This document shows, piece by piece, positions 23,132-35,300 of a stretch of DNA of 64,000 nt. How positions within the stretch are numbered: the first letter of the stretch is position 1; every line of letters starts with the position of its first letter. The notes beneath the pieces are model-generated. The model did no database searches and was not told where the DNA came from. It worked only from the letters and a program-made list of their open reading frames with translations. This DNA is from Apostichopus japonicus (Eukaryota; Echinodermata; Holothuroidea; Aspidochirotida; Stichopodidae): NCBI RefSeq assembly GCF_037975245.1, contig NC_092573.1, positions 17,102,265 through 17,166,264 on the forward strand, read 5' to 3'. The translations under genes were made by a program, and so were the position numbers.

Positions 23132-23785
23132 CTACAAGAAAAATTAAATTAAATATAGATTTTTAAAGAGTCCATTTCCAACTGAATGTAACATTCCGAA
23201 TTTACTCATTGATTTCAAACTATGAGAACTATACCTCATGAATGCAGAAATTTGGGTTAAAAAAAAACACTTTTGCAGTTAAATAAATACCAATACCAAC
23301 GTAAGGTTTAACTGTCATTAACTCTTATGTGGAGCAGATTCATAGATATTTTTTAACAACCAACTAATAAAAGTTTCATTACTTGGAGGTGAGATAAGTA
23401 TTGTGTTATTTGGGATCGTTCCATGCCATGTTGCAAAGGTAAAGATAAAGACGGTGAGACCACCATCCTTACTGCCTGAGCTCTAGGAGATCCTGAAACT
23501 GTGCGGAAATTGGATTGGTCCCTACACTGTCATATTAACAACTTCAATATGGGGCTTATCTTTTATCATATATAGTAAAGGTTTAATAATTAATACACCT
23601 TCGTAATGGTTGCACCTACAAATATTACTAAATTTTAATGTAGCAAGCATAGAGCAGGCAAACTAAACTATTTGCAGCAAAAGCAAAGTTACATTTACAA
23701 GCCCACCATGCCACACAATTATAACTTGTAACCTATATTTTCCACAGATTTTTAGATGGCCCAGCAGTAGGCCTATCCAATCAGG
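23132..23785. other. Intron-like spacer, nothing recognised
   Basis: AT-rich, no coding or RNA feature supported. It would be part of an intron if the exon model is right. Confidence 0.35.
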
Positions 23786-24894
23786 CAGTGGCGTAGCCAG
23801 GATTTTTTTCAGGGGGGGTGCTGGGGGGCTTGAACATTTTTTTGGGGGCTTGAGCATTTTCTTGTTACTATCTAAGCGGAGCGCCACCACAGGTCGGCGT
23901 GCAGCGTACCAATTTTTTTAAGCTAAAATGGCCTCCTAGATCTCTGGAAATGACACTTCCCAGGCCTTCTAAGCTACTCTAAAGTTTTCTCAACATCCTT
24001 TATTTTGAGATCCCATGTTTTGATATGGCTATCAAATAGTTTAGTGATATAGAAAAAAAAAACAATCTGGTAAGTTACTTTGAAATATCATGATATATCT
24101 TTTGTGAGTTTGACACCGGCATTGACATTTTTCGACAAATCTGCAAATTGCGCGTGGAAAATCAAGAAAGATTGACTGGGCTTTCAGCCAAGTAACAAAC
24201 TGAAATGACCGAACTATATGTCAAACTGACATCAAAGATCGTGTCTGAAATATTATTAGGGTGATAGACTGATTGGCCGGCAGTGGCGGAGCTAGGGGTA
24301 TTGGTCAGGGGGGCGAGAATGGCCTGTAGAGACGCTTTCGACACTATCTAAGCGGAGCGCCACAACAGAATTTTTTTGAGTAAAGATATTTCCTAGATCG
24401 CCGGAAATGACCCTTTCCGGGCCTTGCTAATTTGCAGATAAACGAAGAATAAATATGTCTCATCGCCATTGTAACACGTCAGAAGTTTATATGGGTGTTG
24501 ACCTGTTGAAGTACATGCGCTTCATCACAATCCCTGTGGTATCTTTGTGAGGCTCATGTTTTCGAAAAAATAGATCGAAAACCCTGTACAGTTCTTGGAA
24601 AGAGTTTCGTACAACAGAAATAAGTGCCGTTAAATTAAATACTGCCGTATGTTAGAGCATTTTGTCAGTAAACTACACTCAGCAACTATAGCCTACTCCT
24701 GGTCCGCGGTCGAAGGGTCGTTCATGAGTGGTCATCACGGAGATTCGAGACCATTCAGACCAATGATATATTTTTCGCACATGTAATTTTTTTTTTCGAC
24801 ACCCAATATCCCAGTGGGGAGGAGACTGGGTCGGCGACAAGCTTTCATGGAGGGGCTGTCGCCCCCCCCCACGCCTCCCGTAGCTACGCCACTA
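23786..24894. mobile_element. hAT-type element in an intron-like gap
   Basis: 1109 bp. Starts CAGTGGCGTAGCCAGGAT and ends GTAGCTACGCCACTA (last G mutated to A), with perfect 8-bp duplication CAATCAGG (23778-23785 and 24895-24902). Same family as 14207-15094, sharing the reverse subterminal motif ACTATCTAAGCGGAGC (23867-23882) and the GAAGGGTCRTTCATGAGTGG block. It lies between the exon-like segments at 23048-23131 and 25216-25461. Confidence 0.87.
24281..24485. mobile_element. Truncated hAT-type MITE inside the 23786 element
   Basis: Starts CAGTGGCGGAGCTAGGGGTA after flank TTGGCCGG, as at 14692. It carries ACTATCTAAGCGGAGCGCCA, then a stretch (CCTTTCCGGGCCTTGCTAAT, ATAAACGAAGAATAAAT) that is the reverse complement of 9160-9260 in the MITE at 8981. 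The far end is missing, so it is a partial copy in inverted orientation relative to that one. Confidence 0.6.
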
Positions 24895-25215
24895 CAATCA
24901 GGAAACCATATTTCCAATTCCAAGTTAACTGACATAGGGTCTAGGCCTCAGTGAATAAAAGACCATAAAGAGTAGGCTAGTCCAAAACAATGCATAGCCT
25001 AGATTCGCATATCGCTAAATTTAGGAACAACGGGACTAACATTAGCCTACACCGAGCAACATACTGTAGTGTAGGCCTAGTAATGATGAATGAAGTAAAG
25101 AAATATGCAGTTAGGGACACTCGTGCCTAGGCTAAACCTGCCAATTAAAGGCGCATGCTGGATCTCATCAATTGCAGTTGCAAGTACTTAATTAATGTCT
25201 GGTTTCTACTCGTAC

Positions 25216-25461
25216 CTTTGTAAGAGGAACAAATCCACTCCAGCGTTTTTTGTTCGCAGTCCACCTGCATCTTTCACTGCAGTTGCACCGAAACAAATTT
25301 TTAGTTGATGGAAGTTTACACTCTCAAACCGAAAATGCTGCGTCCCTATTCATATCATTCTTGCTCTCAGATAGCTTCTCAAATTCTTCTCAATCGAAGA
25401 ATTCAGTTAAATCTAATGCTTCTAATTCGGACTCTGTTTGTCCCATTTCATTGGTGTCCAT
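25216..25461 (-). pseudogene. Possible first exon of the decayed gene
   Basis: On the minus strand an ATG at 25461 opens a frame starting MDTNEMGQTESELEALDLTE, interrupted by two in-frame TGA codons, and continuing FRCNCSERCRWTANKKRWSG to a donor-like AAAG/GTACGAGT at 25215. The frame is 246 bp, phase 0. This does not match the phase of the 23048-23131 exon directly, so a further exon would be needed or the link is wrong. Cys-rich part could be a metal-binding region. Confidence 0.3.
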
Positions 25462-25559
25462 TTTGGTCTGTAAAGATGTATACTGCTACTTTGTCTGTAC
25501 CGGAAGTTTCCATAACAACTCCCTGGTCTGTACGCTTTTTGGTTTCGATGATAATCGTA

Positions 25560-27140
25560 ACCTTTGCAATCATGCGTGTGTGTGCGTGCGTGCGTGCGCG
25601 TGTGTGTGTGTGCGTTTGTGACGCCCAGCTTGTAAACACGATATCTCAAGAAGGGAAGCTTGGACAGTTCTCATATTTGGTACATAGGAGTACCTTATTG
25701 AGTACAAGAAGCCTATTGTTTTTGGTGTAGGTCAGAGGTCATTTAAGGTCACCAGGGGTCAAATAGTGAAAAGCTTGTAAACATGATATCTCAACGAACA
25801 AAGCTTGGACTGATCTCATATTTTCTTTGTAGAAGTACCACATTTAGTACATGAAGCCTATTGTTTTTGGTGTAGGTCAAAGGTCACTTGGGGTCACCAG
25901 GGGTCAAATAGTGAAAAGCTTGTAAACATGATATCTCAAGAAGCAAAGCTTGGATTGATTTCATTTTTGGTATGTATGTTGACCACATTAAGTACAAAAA
26001 GCCTATTGTTTTTGGTGGATGTCGAAGGTCATTTAGGGTCACCAGGGGTCAACTTGTAAAAACCTTTTCATAATATACGGTATCTCCCATCGTCCAGCCT
26101 ATAAGTAGATGACATGGGCGATTCGCCTTATAAGAATAGGGGAGCCTATTGACAATTGAAAATGATCTTACGGGCATCCATAGATTTGAATCTGAACTCG
26201 CGACAATATCCCCATTGACTTAAGTGTGTCGTTAGAAGTCCTGAATTGCTATGTACATAGCTACATACATGTGTGTGTGTTACAGTGTCTTCCAAGGCTT
26301 GCTTGCAGACCATAGATATATAAAAGTGCTAGAGCTACTGCAACACTTGTCACTCATCCGTATGGATATTTTGCTAAAGAGTTGATGTGATTTTGATGGA
26401 ATAGTGCACTTGAATGGCGAAGCATGCCTTCGCCAGAAAATATTTGTAGATCATTGGTAGTTCTGGTTGGATCTGTAAGTTGCACAGGTACCACGAATTT
26501 CAAAACATTTCTTGGCCAGCTGCCAAGGAGAAACTAGGTCAAGCACCTGTGAACTTGAGATTTGCCTTCACTTCATGGAGTTGGCTGTAATGTTGGCCTA
26601 GTTTTTCTCAATAATTTGTGAAACTACCATTGACAGGGTCCGACAAGGTTGATATTTTGGGACTAGTTGTGAATGGGGTAAGGGATTGTTTCAAAACATA
26701 TAACAGTCATGTGATCCAATGTCAACAAAGGTCAATCAGGGGTCAAAAACTAGTATTTTTGCAATAACTTGAGAACCAATTGTCCATCAAGGTTGGGATT
26801 TACACTATTGTAATACAATAGTAGACCTGCATTTGGGTGACCTTTGACCTCAGGTTGACCTCTAGTGACCTGTATTAGCTTCTTTCAAGTTGATTCTTTG
26901 AAGTTTCGTGGGCATATTCCAATCTAAATTGTCCATAAGTGGACTCCTCTGCAACCTTAATGTGCGAAGTTATTAGAGATTTGGTTTGGTTTGTAATACT
27001 TGGTGTGCGGATTCATAACATTGAGTACAATAACCCTACTGTTTTTGATGGAGGTGTGTATAACCACGTATAGACTGTGTTAGCATGCCATAGTGTTATT
27101 GTAACAGCTAGTTCTGGTTATACTAACAAGCAGAACTTGT
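25560..27140 (+). repeat. Truncated GGTCA-array element
   Basis: Starts with a GT/GCGT microsatellite (25575-25620) and GTGACGC, then units with TGTAAACAYGATATCTCAA, TTGTTTTTGGTGTAGGTCA and GGTCACCAGGGGTCAAAT (units near 25640, 25790, 25930). AGGTCAAAGGTCA occurs at 25874. Later units (26590-27060) have GACAGGGTCCGACAAGGTTG and GGTCATGTGATCCAA-like phrases as in 43-45 kb. The inverted ends seen in sister elements are absent on the left. Confidence 0.65.
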
Positions 27141-27199
27141 CTAGTGCATTGAAGTCATCGAAACCTCAATGCATTTTGCATTCTGGTTTTACAACTCCC

Positions 27200-28400
27200 T
27201 ATAGTCCATCGGGGCAGGCCTCAAAATGTGCTTAAAAAACGACTTTCGTTGCACATATTTAGTACCAAGGTTTGTTGGTTGGAAGTTGTAGAGGGATGTC
27301 CTAGGAACATTTTTCACGATGTTGGATGATTGGAGAGTTGTTATTTTTCGAGTAAACAACAAACAAATGACGTCACTCTTATAGGGTGTACGACGATTAC
27401 AACAAAGCAGTTCCTTGTTACAGCAACAGGAAAACGGCATTTAAATGCATTTGAACTTATTAGAACCAAGATATTTTTGTTGACAGGTATAGAGGGATGT
27501 CCTGAGATTATCTTAGGAGTTGTTGGATGCTTGGAGAGATGTTATCTTGCGGGTAAAGAACAAATTACCTCACTATGAAGTGTGGGCTAAATTAAAAAAT
27601 CAGCAACGACTATTCACAGCAACATGATAATAGCTTTCAAATGTTACTAAACCTATTTAGAACTTGGTTGGATGATGTGAAGAAATGTCCTTAGAATACT
27701 TGAAGAGTTGTTGGATGCTAAAAGAGGTAATACTTTACAAGTAAACAATAAACATATGACGTCACTGTTATAGGTTAGTTGACAATTAAAACTCAGGAGT
27801 TCTTTGTAACAGCAACATGGAAACGACATAATTTAAATTTTCTTGCACTTATTTAGAAACAGGATGTGTTGGTTGAAAGTAATGGAGCGATATAAAAATG
27901 ATATTTAAAGAATTGTTGGGTGCTAGGAGAGGTGTTATTTTACGAGTAAACAATATACATATGACGTCACTGGTATACGTTGTAAGATAATGAAAATAGA
28001 GCAGTTTCTTGTCACAGCAAGATGATAACTTAATTTAAATGTTCTTGCACTAACAGTACTTAGGACCAGGTAATGTTGGTTGAAAGCTATATAGGAACGT
28101 CTGAAGAACATTTTAACAGTTGTTGGGTGCTAAGAGAGGTGTTATGTAAAGAGTAAACAATAAACAAATAACGTCATTCTTATACGTTGTACTGTACGAC
28201 AATTGAACAGAGCAGTTCCTTGTAACAGCAAGATGATAAAATAATTAAACACAGTATTAAGAACCAGGATGTGTTTAATTGGCTGAAGTAAAAGAGGAAT
28301 GTCCGAAGAATATTTTAAGAGTTGTTGGATTCTTAAAGCAGTGTTATTTTCGAAAACAACAAATTTATATTGTGTTAAACATAATTTGAACAAATGCATT
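27200..28400 (+). repeat. ~200-bp degenerate tandem repeat carrying TGACGTCA
   Basis: About six diverged units marked by GAGTTGTTGGATGCT (near 27323, 27520, 27707, 27915, 28118, 28320), each followed by GTTATTTTRCGAGTAAACAA and then a TGACGTCA or decayed copy (27367, 27756 and 27962 intact; 28170 as AACGTCAT), then GCAGTTCCTTGTAACAGCAA. No coding frame. Confidence 0.75.
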
Positions 28401-30687
28401 TTTAAACACTGTCCGTCTCCTGAAGTCTGCCTCGAGACTCACCTTTAACGCAAATGTAACTGGTCAAAAACGCAGTGACCATGCAAAAATATATGTTTTA
28501 GGTTTGGGAAAATTACAAGTAGCACCTTCCCATGAGAGTAGGACCGGATGACTCTGAGATCGTGGGGACAACTTGAAAAGGCGTAACGCTCACACAAAAA
28601 TAAACATAAGGAATATATAGTAGGTTTACTATGCACATGAATCTTGTATTAAAAACAATGGGGTCACATAAACTTAAAGAAAAAGTTAAATGATATAAAT
28701 AGGTAACTAACAGATCTTATCAGAGCTGTTACGTCTAACACGAAATCCACTGAACTTATTTGAAAATAAAATGCCTAAAAGTCCTAAGTTAGAACACAAT
28801 CGTGGCGCGGGTCAACCAAATAAAGAGTCGCAAAATATAATTACTTCCTTGGCTTACTTCGATCAGGGTTCACTCTGTTGGGGGACGTCTCTGGGGTAGG
28901 TTTGCTCACTGGACGGCTCTAGACCAGCTTGCTGTTCACTCCCTGGTATCTGGGCCCATTGACCTATCAGCTGTCAATTAAGTTACTAAATAATTACCAG
29001 GCACATTACTTAACCCCCGAATCTAAACTTATAAATGGGTCTCATCAGTGTCCTTAAATAAATTTGTAGATACACATCCATCACCAAGAATATTCCTACC
29101 TAAACAAAATAGCTATTAAACTGTCTATTTCTCCCACAGTTCTCAAAATAGATGGAGGCTTAGAGCCAGTACATGTTTTCCTAGAAAACAAGGGCCACAC
29201 AAAACAATTACTATGTTCAAAATGACAAAGGTCACACAGGGCTACCTGCCACAAACTGTTGCCCTGTAGTAGTAGCAAAAAAGTGAAACTTTAGGGAACT
29301 CCTCAATCTACCAAAGTAAGTTATTCATTGTCAAATGATTAAAACAAAATAAGAAAAAGAACGGAAACGATCAAATGAATAAAGCAAAATTGGAAAATGA
29401 AAGAAAATGATAAAAATAAACAACAACAAAACATTGACCAGGTTATGCTTTGGTTACACAAACAATCCTTTCTGAGTTATATTACTTCCTCGTCACTGTC
29501 AACATGACCAACACCCAAAGCCACTTGTTTAGGAAGAAGAAGTCTTCCTCTGTTATGTGCAGACAGAATGTCTTGGGCAATAGCATTGTCATCCTTTCAT
29601 CACATCTCTGTCCAGCAGTTTCTTTGAGCCATTTTTCAGCATCTCGTGTCAGACACTAAGACAGCTGTTCTGTCTGCCCGCGAACAGATCTTCTTCCTTT
29701 CGAAAACTTGAGTCTTGATTGTACCAGAGAAACCTCTGTAGAGGAAGCACCGCAAATATCCTTGTCTTTTGCGCCGATGGGCCTGCACTTTCATCTGCAA
29801 TAAATCAAAACCAAATTTGTTTGGTTGATACAGTATTTTGAATTGTTCTGTCGATCACACTCACATTAATTGTCTACACTGGAACTCAACTGACTAATAA
29901 GCCATCTGATATTCCATTTATTTCAGTGTAAGTCTGGAACCATGAGCTTGGTAGGGCATAGTTACAAACCCACACACTACAAAGGTTTGAGAACACATGC
30001 AATGCTACTTGACAGGATTTCCCATACTAAAACTAAAAGAAGACCTCCCCATACATGCATCAAAGTAAAATAAACCAAGCAAGATGTTTTGATATAAAAT
30101 ATTTTATTCCAAATTTTTAAAGAGCTGTAATAAGACTATAGGTGCAACTAAATTGAGTGCCATGCTGGAAACTTACATATGCCAACTCGCTTTGTTAGGT
30201 GTACAAAATACAAGAAGGGATCTGAGACTAGGCAATACTGTAGCATTGCCTAGGCCTATATACTAAGTGGACTGTATATAAGCTACATTACACGCTACAT
30301 TTGTTTGTGTGTGTGCCAGTACTACCAGCAGCCATAGAGACATGCTCTGGGCTTAGTTAGGCCCTGTTTTGACAAATTAATCCATGACTAGAGGCTAGAC
30401 CATAGGCCGACATTAAATATTGATAGGCCTAACGTTAGTCTGCCTATCGAACCCACACTGGTGTTGATTTCTTTGTTTCATGACAAATAAAACATGAAAT
30501 AAATGGCATCATAAAATAACAGATACCAGTATATAGTAGCTGTCGATCTATCCTTCATGGGTGCTACGTTAATCACTTCTAGTCTAAGGCAAACTAGTAG
30601 TAGTATAGTATTGAATTTATGTATACTTTCTTGTCACAGTAATGCTCTAACATGAGTATTAGTAACAGGCCTTGAATTACCTTCATC
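28401..30687. other. Mostly unique DNA
   Basis: About 2.3 kb without a supported intact gene. One coding-like remnant is listed separately (29455-29800). TAGGCCTATA-type phrases are frequent near 30240-30430, as elsewhere in the window. Confidence 0.4.
29455..29800 (-). pseudogene. Possible coding remnant (unrecognised)
   Basis: On the minus strand, after an acceptor-like GATTTATTGCAG at 29799, three frames carry protein-like pieces in order: KDKDICGASSTEVSLVQS, then (after a TAG) DAEKWLKETAGQRCDERM, then with a frameshift DNAIAQDILSAHNRGRLLLP and KQVALGVGHVDSDEE. The order and composition suggest a decayed gene, but similar runs can arise by chance. Confidence 0.25.
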
Positions 30688-31855
30688 CAGTGGCGTAGCC
30701 AGACTTTTCCATCTGGGGGGGCAAAGGGGGGGGGGGGGGCGAAGGGTCTGATTGGTGGGGCAGACTAAGCTAGTACAAAAGACATACCAAACAGTTTGCA
30801 TGACAAACCGTGGCAAATCGGGTATTGTGTCAGCAATGTAGGGTACAGATGGTCACTCTAGTTAGCTGACGTTTTATGTTATTTCCACATAGGTATTATT
30901 AACGATAAAACAGATCACTGAAAAAGTCATCGATAATTCTCTTTAAAAATCTGAATAGACTATGCTCTTTCTGTCAGTATTCAAAGATGATCAGCATGAT
31001 ATCTGACTTGCCTGGGAGTGTAACCACCCCCCCCAATCAACAAAAGATGTTATCATTCCCCCTTTGGGCCCTTCTTTTGCACTTTCTAGGGGTCACTCAA
31101 ACAGTCTAGCGAAGGTTAATTCGCCTATTCTGATGACTGTTTGCGAACTTATCAACGAATTTCGCGCCCTATTACAGACAGACTAAATTAAGGTGACCAT
31201 ATTTTCGTGACTGAAATCGGGGACATTTATTGCGTGACTGATATGGGGGAGGGGTTTAAGGGGAGGGGCTGTCCCCCTCCCCTTTGGAAAATTTTCAAGT
31301 GCCTAAGGAAACACATCGCGATTGTTCGCGTAGGCGTAGCAAACATTTTGTAAGTTTCAGTCAAAATGCAAATTGTTTCTAAATACTGTGATATTCATTC
31401 TGCCATACACGTCACTCACGTGTGAATCATTTCGGAACACAATCCAGGGATCAGGGATAATCATGTGAACATAAAACTGAACGTAGCCTCCGCTTGTGAG
31501 TGCCGCGGAGACCGTTTAATGAAATTGCCAACCCGTTTCCACATTTGACAATACAGAGACAGTGGCGTTTTTTGCGCTGCTGCTTTGGTCAAATTCTTTT
31601 TCAAGGCAATGTTCCCATGGAAGTGATTTTTATTTTGGCCACCCAATTTCGCAGATAGAGAATTAGGTAAAAGGTAAAGAATAAAAATTGCACAAAAACA
31701 ATGGTAATATGCACATAGGCCCAGCAACATATTTAGTGTGCATTCAAGTTTTTTTTCTCAGTCAATAAATTCCATTTGGGGGGGGCAAGTGGGGGGGCGA
31801 GCATTTCAACTGGGGGGCTCCCGCCCCCCCTGCCCCCCCGCTGGCTACGCCACTG
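30688..31855. mobile_element. hAT-type element, sister of 8322-11033
   Basis: 1168 bp. Starts CAGTGGCGTAGCCAGACT and ends GCTGGCTACGCCACTG, with perfect 8-bp duplication CCTTCATC (30680-30687 and 31856-31863). It runs in the opposite orientation to 8322-11033 and is continuous where that copy has the insertion at 8613-9696, so it serves as the empty-site reference. Non-autonomous; the G-rich ends (30716-30740, 31779-31815) are a family trait. Confidence 0.88.
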
Positions 31856-31897
31856 CCTTCATCGTTCGTGTACTGAATCATGGAAGCACCTTCTAGG

Positions 31898-31932
31898 TGT
31901 TAAATAGGGTAATTAAATAAAAACAAACTGTT
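31898..31932 (-). repeat. Stub of third LTR
   Basis: TGTTAAATAGGGTAATTAAA and the following bases match the terminal 35 bp of the two full LTRs (one difference, AAATAGG for AAAGAGG). It abuts the 5-bp target duplication and so is the true left terminus of the composite element. Confidence 0.85.
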
Positions 31933-31935
31933 GAA

Positions 31936-31988
31936 CTTGAATATGGTTTTGCTTCACTAAAGACTGGTGGGGTCTTATAATTCGCCAT
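31936..31988 (-). pseudogene. Second copy of gag start, truncated
   Basis: The minus strand reads ATGGCGAATTATAAGACC, the same start as the gag at 41337, and is joined after about 17 codons to the LTR stub. The leader and primer site (31989-32021) are also present. Confidence 0.8.
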
Positions 31989-32021
31989 TGTGTTAATTTC
32001 AGTAACCTCGCTCTGCTACCA

Positions 32022-32339
32022 TGTTAAAGAGGGTAATTAAATAAAAACAAACTGTTCTGAGTTCCTTTACACACGCTAATATAATACACTCACTATTTGT
32101 ATATACACTAGTTCACCATAATGTTCCCTTGAAAGTTCACTTGAAGGTTCACTCGAAGGTTCGCTCGAAGGTTCGCTCGAAGGTTCGCTCGAAGGTTCGC
32201 TCGAAGGTTCACTTGATTGTTCACTGGATTGTTCACTAGAATATTCGCTTGATTAATAATATATATAGTCCAACACTAACACTCAAAAACCCCACCAGTG
32301 ATCCTGTAGAAAGAGGTGAAAACAAAGTCAACACTAACA
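32022..32339 (-). repeat. LTR of outer copia element (3'/middle), 318 bp
   Basis: In element sense it runs TGTTAGTGTTGACTT to CCTCTTTAACA (TG...CA ends). It is the same length as 41371-41688; differences are a handful of substitutions, mostly in the GAAGGTTC tandem block. Confidence 0.9.
32128..32250. promoter_or_regulatory. Tandem GAANNTTC block in LTR (HSE-like)
   Basis: A 12-bp unit (TCGAAGGTTCGC) repeated; GAANNTTC occurs eight times (one GAAAGTTC, six GAAGGTTC, one GAATATTC). GAANNTTC is the inverted core of heat-shock elements, though the 4-bp spacing between cores is not the canonical 2 bp. The twin block is at 41478-41600. A regulatory role is inference. Confidence 0.45.
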
Positions 32340-32360
32340 AAACTCCCCTTTCTTCTTTTC
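32340..32360 (-). other. Polypurine tract of outer copia element
   Basis: The minus strand reads GAAAAGAAGAAAGGGGAG immediately before the LTR start TGTTAG. Position and composition fit the plus-strand primer of an LTR retrotransposon. Confidence 0.8.
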
Positions 32361-32388
32361 AAAAACAAAAGGATCAACTGGTGAGACA

Positions 32389-35300
32389 CTAATGTAAATC
32401 ACTATGACACTGTAAGTTTCCCATCTGTAAGATGTCCATGAGACTCTTGCAAGACGCACCATGCTTTGTCATACAATTGGAAATCTGATCACTGCTCTCA
32501 ATCCAAGTAACTCTAGAAAGTTCACCTTTGTGCAACATCTCCTTGATACTCCCTATCTCTACCCTCAGACGCTTTTCACTCACAACTTTGGTAGAGTGAA
32601 TGTTCTCAAACAAAGATTTATTGTCCGTGCACACATCAATGGGTATCATGTTTTTCTTGGGTTTGTTGAAAATCACCTCTGACAAAAGATAACCAAGGCA
32701 AAACGCTGAATCCAGGCCATCCGCCATTGATAGCGCCTCTGCTGCTAAAGTGCTTCTTACAACTCTTCTAATCTTTCCAGATCGCCATGCTAACGGACAA
32801 GAAATGTTGTCTTTTCCCTTTAGTAACACTATATGACCACCAGCACTGGACACTCCATCTTGTAAGTTTGCATATGATGCATCACAGTACACAACTAACC
32901 TCAGTTGTTCTTGGTCACCAAGATTAGGGAATAGGATGTGACTTTGCCTCATCTTTATCTTTTTGATCACCTTGTTAGCCTGTAATAAGTCTTTCACCTT
33001 CGGTTCCTTTGTTGTAGTACTAAGTTCCAGGGCATCATAACTTATATCAGGCCTGGTTTGATTGGATGCCCACTGCACCTGACCAATGGCACCTCTTAAT
33101 TGTGTGACTTCACTTTGTTTTAGTAGAAATTCCTTTTGTACCACTCTAGCTGCTGGAACTGGGATCTCTGTTATGGATTCTATGTAGGAATTTTGTGTCA
33201 GCACAATGCCATCTACATCATGGGCAATCTCTAGTCCAATGTATCGAAAAGCTCCCTCTGCTTCTTTGCCTATCTTGAAAGCAGACTTTATCTTATCTAC
33301 CACAATTCTCTTAAAGTCTTCTGTTCCAGCCCATCGAAAATCATCCACATGCATTATGAGCATACCACTAAGTTTGTCGCCATGATGCCAGTAAAATAAT
33401 GCCAAGTCTACTTCTGAACGGGAACATCCAAGTTTGTTAAGTTCATCTCGAACGCTGAAATACCAGTTTCTAGAAGCATCATTTAAACCATAAACACACT
33501 TCCTTAATTTCCACACTTTGCCATGAGCATTCGCCTCTTTAGGTGGTCTTAAAAACATCTCACGGTTGATCTCATTACCTTGTAGAAAAGCAGCTTTGAT
33601 ATCAATGGAATGACATCTCCAGGAGTGTGTGGATGCAAGTGCAAGGAAAACCTTTAAAGTCTCTTTTGAAACTGTTGGAGAGTCAGCTTGTACACATTTT
33701 TGCTCCTCAAAACCACGTGCCACAAGTCTGGCTTTAGCAATCTTCTTACCATCAACTGACTTCTCTGTTATCACCCATCTAGTTGAGATTGCCGGCTGTC
33801 CACAGTCCTCTATTTCTTCATAAACCTGAAATTTCGTCCAATTTGTTAGCTCCTCATTTTTAGCCAGTTTAACTTCTGCCTCTTCATGCCTGTGAACTGG
33901 TATGAAAACTACATTAGCCTCTTCCCTGGAGCTAGAAATGTCTGCATCATTTGAACTGTCTTCTATTACCTTCCAGTCTTCCACATCACTTTCAAAATCA
34001 AGTTCTTGAATATCTGAACCATCTTTATTCTTCACATAAAACCAGTTACGGTATTTTCCTGTGGCCTTTCCTGATCTCCTTTCAATCTCACATTCAATCC
34101 ATGTGTCTTTACCTGTTGGTAAGTATGTGATATTCTGTTTCACCTTTGGTAGTGTTTGAACAGAGTGTATTCTGTTCCTCTGGTAAACTTGATGTTGATT
34201 TCTGGTAGCATCTCTTTCCTCATTATCATCTCCTGTAACAGTTTGAGGAATGTCAACATTATCATCTTCCTCCACCGTTGGATGAACAGGCATGTCTTCA
34301 ACTTCACTCTTTGATTCATGTTGGGAACCATCATCATTCCCTTCGTTAGGTAACTCATGCCTGAGATCACTTTCAGATGATTTGTTGAACTCTTCACCAA
34401 CTCTTGTTAATCTGCAGGGATGCACCCTTACATACACACTACCATGGCGAACAAATACCACCTTACCATCTTGTCCCAAGACTTTACCTGGTCCTCTCCA
34501 TTTGGTACTACCATCTCGCTTGTAAAACACCTTGTCACCAGGTTGGTACATTTCACCAGAGCTTCTTATCTTATGTCGGAGTGCCCGTCTGATTTTCTCT
34601 GAGGCTTCAGCTTGAATAAATGCTTTACGGCTTGAATGAAGCACATTTAAATGCTTTGCAAAGATTTCACTCACTGTAGTGCCATGTAAAGCTGGAGCTT
34701 TGTCAGTCAGTACAGACGGTAGATTGGGATTTCTACCAAACACCAGCTGATAGGGACTATATCCGTACACCATCTGCAATGAGTTTTTTGCATTCACAGC
34801 CCACACAAGAGCAAGTTCTATATCCATGTTGGGGTAGTCCTCCAAGATCTTCTCAACACAATTATCAACAACAGCATGATTTCTCTCACAAAGGCCATTT
34901 TGCCAAGGACTGTATCCTGCAGTATTCCATATCTTGATATTTAGGTTTTCAGCCATGTCTCTGAATTCTTCATTGGCAAATTCTCCACCATTATCTGAGA
35001 GAAACTTTTTGGGTGCACCCATACCACTTCCAATCCATAGTTTCATCACCTTCTCAATAATAACTTTTGGGGTCTTGTGACGAATAACACCAGCAACACT
35101 AAAACATGTTGCGACATCAATAATATGTAGAAAGTATATGCCACTCTTCCACTCTTTGAGATCTAATGCCACCACTTCATTAAACTCTTTGGCCAAAGGT
35201 AGACCAACTACAGGCCTTAATGGTGTCTTCTTGTATTGCTTGCAGACTTCACACTTAGAGACAACATCATCAACTAAATCCAAAGTTGTCTTGTCAGACA

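Noticed and set aside
25250-25730. Plus-strand frames of 123 and 141 codons
   Set aside because: The composition at the end is a GT/GCGT microsatellite (CVCVRAC-type residues), and the minus strand shows the more protein-like reading in the first half.
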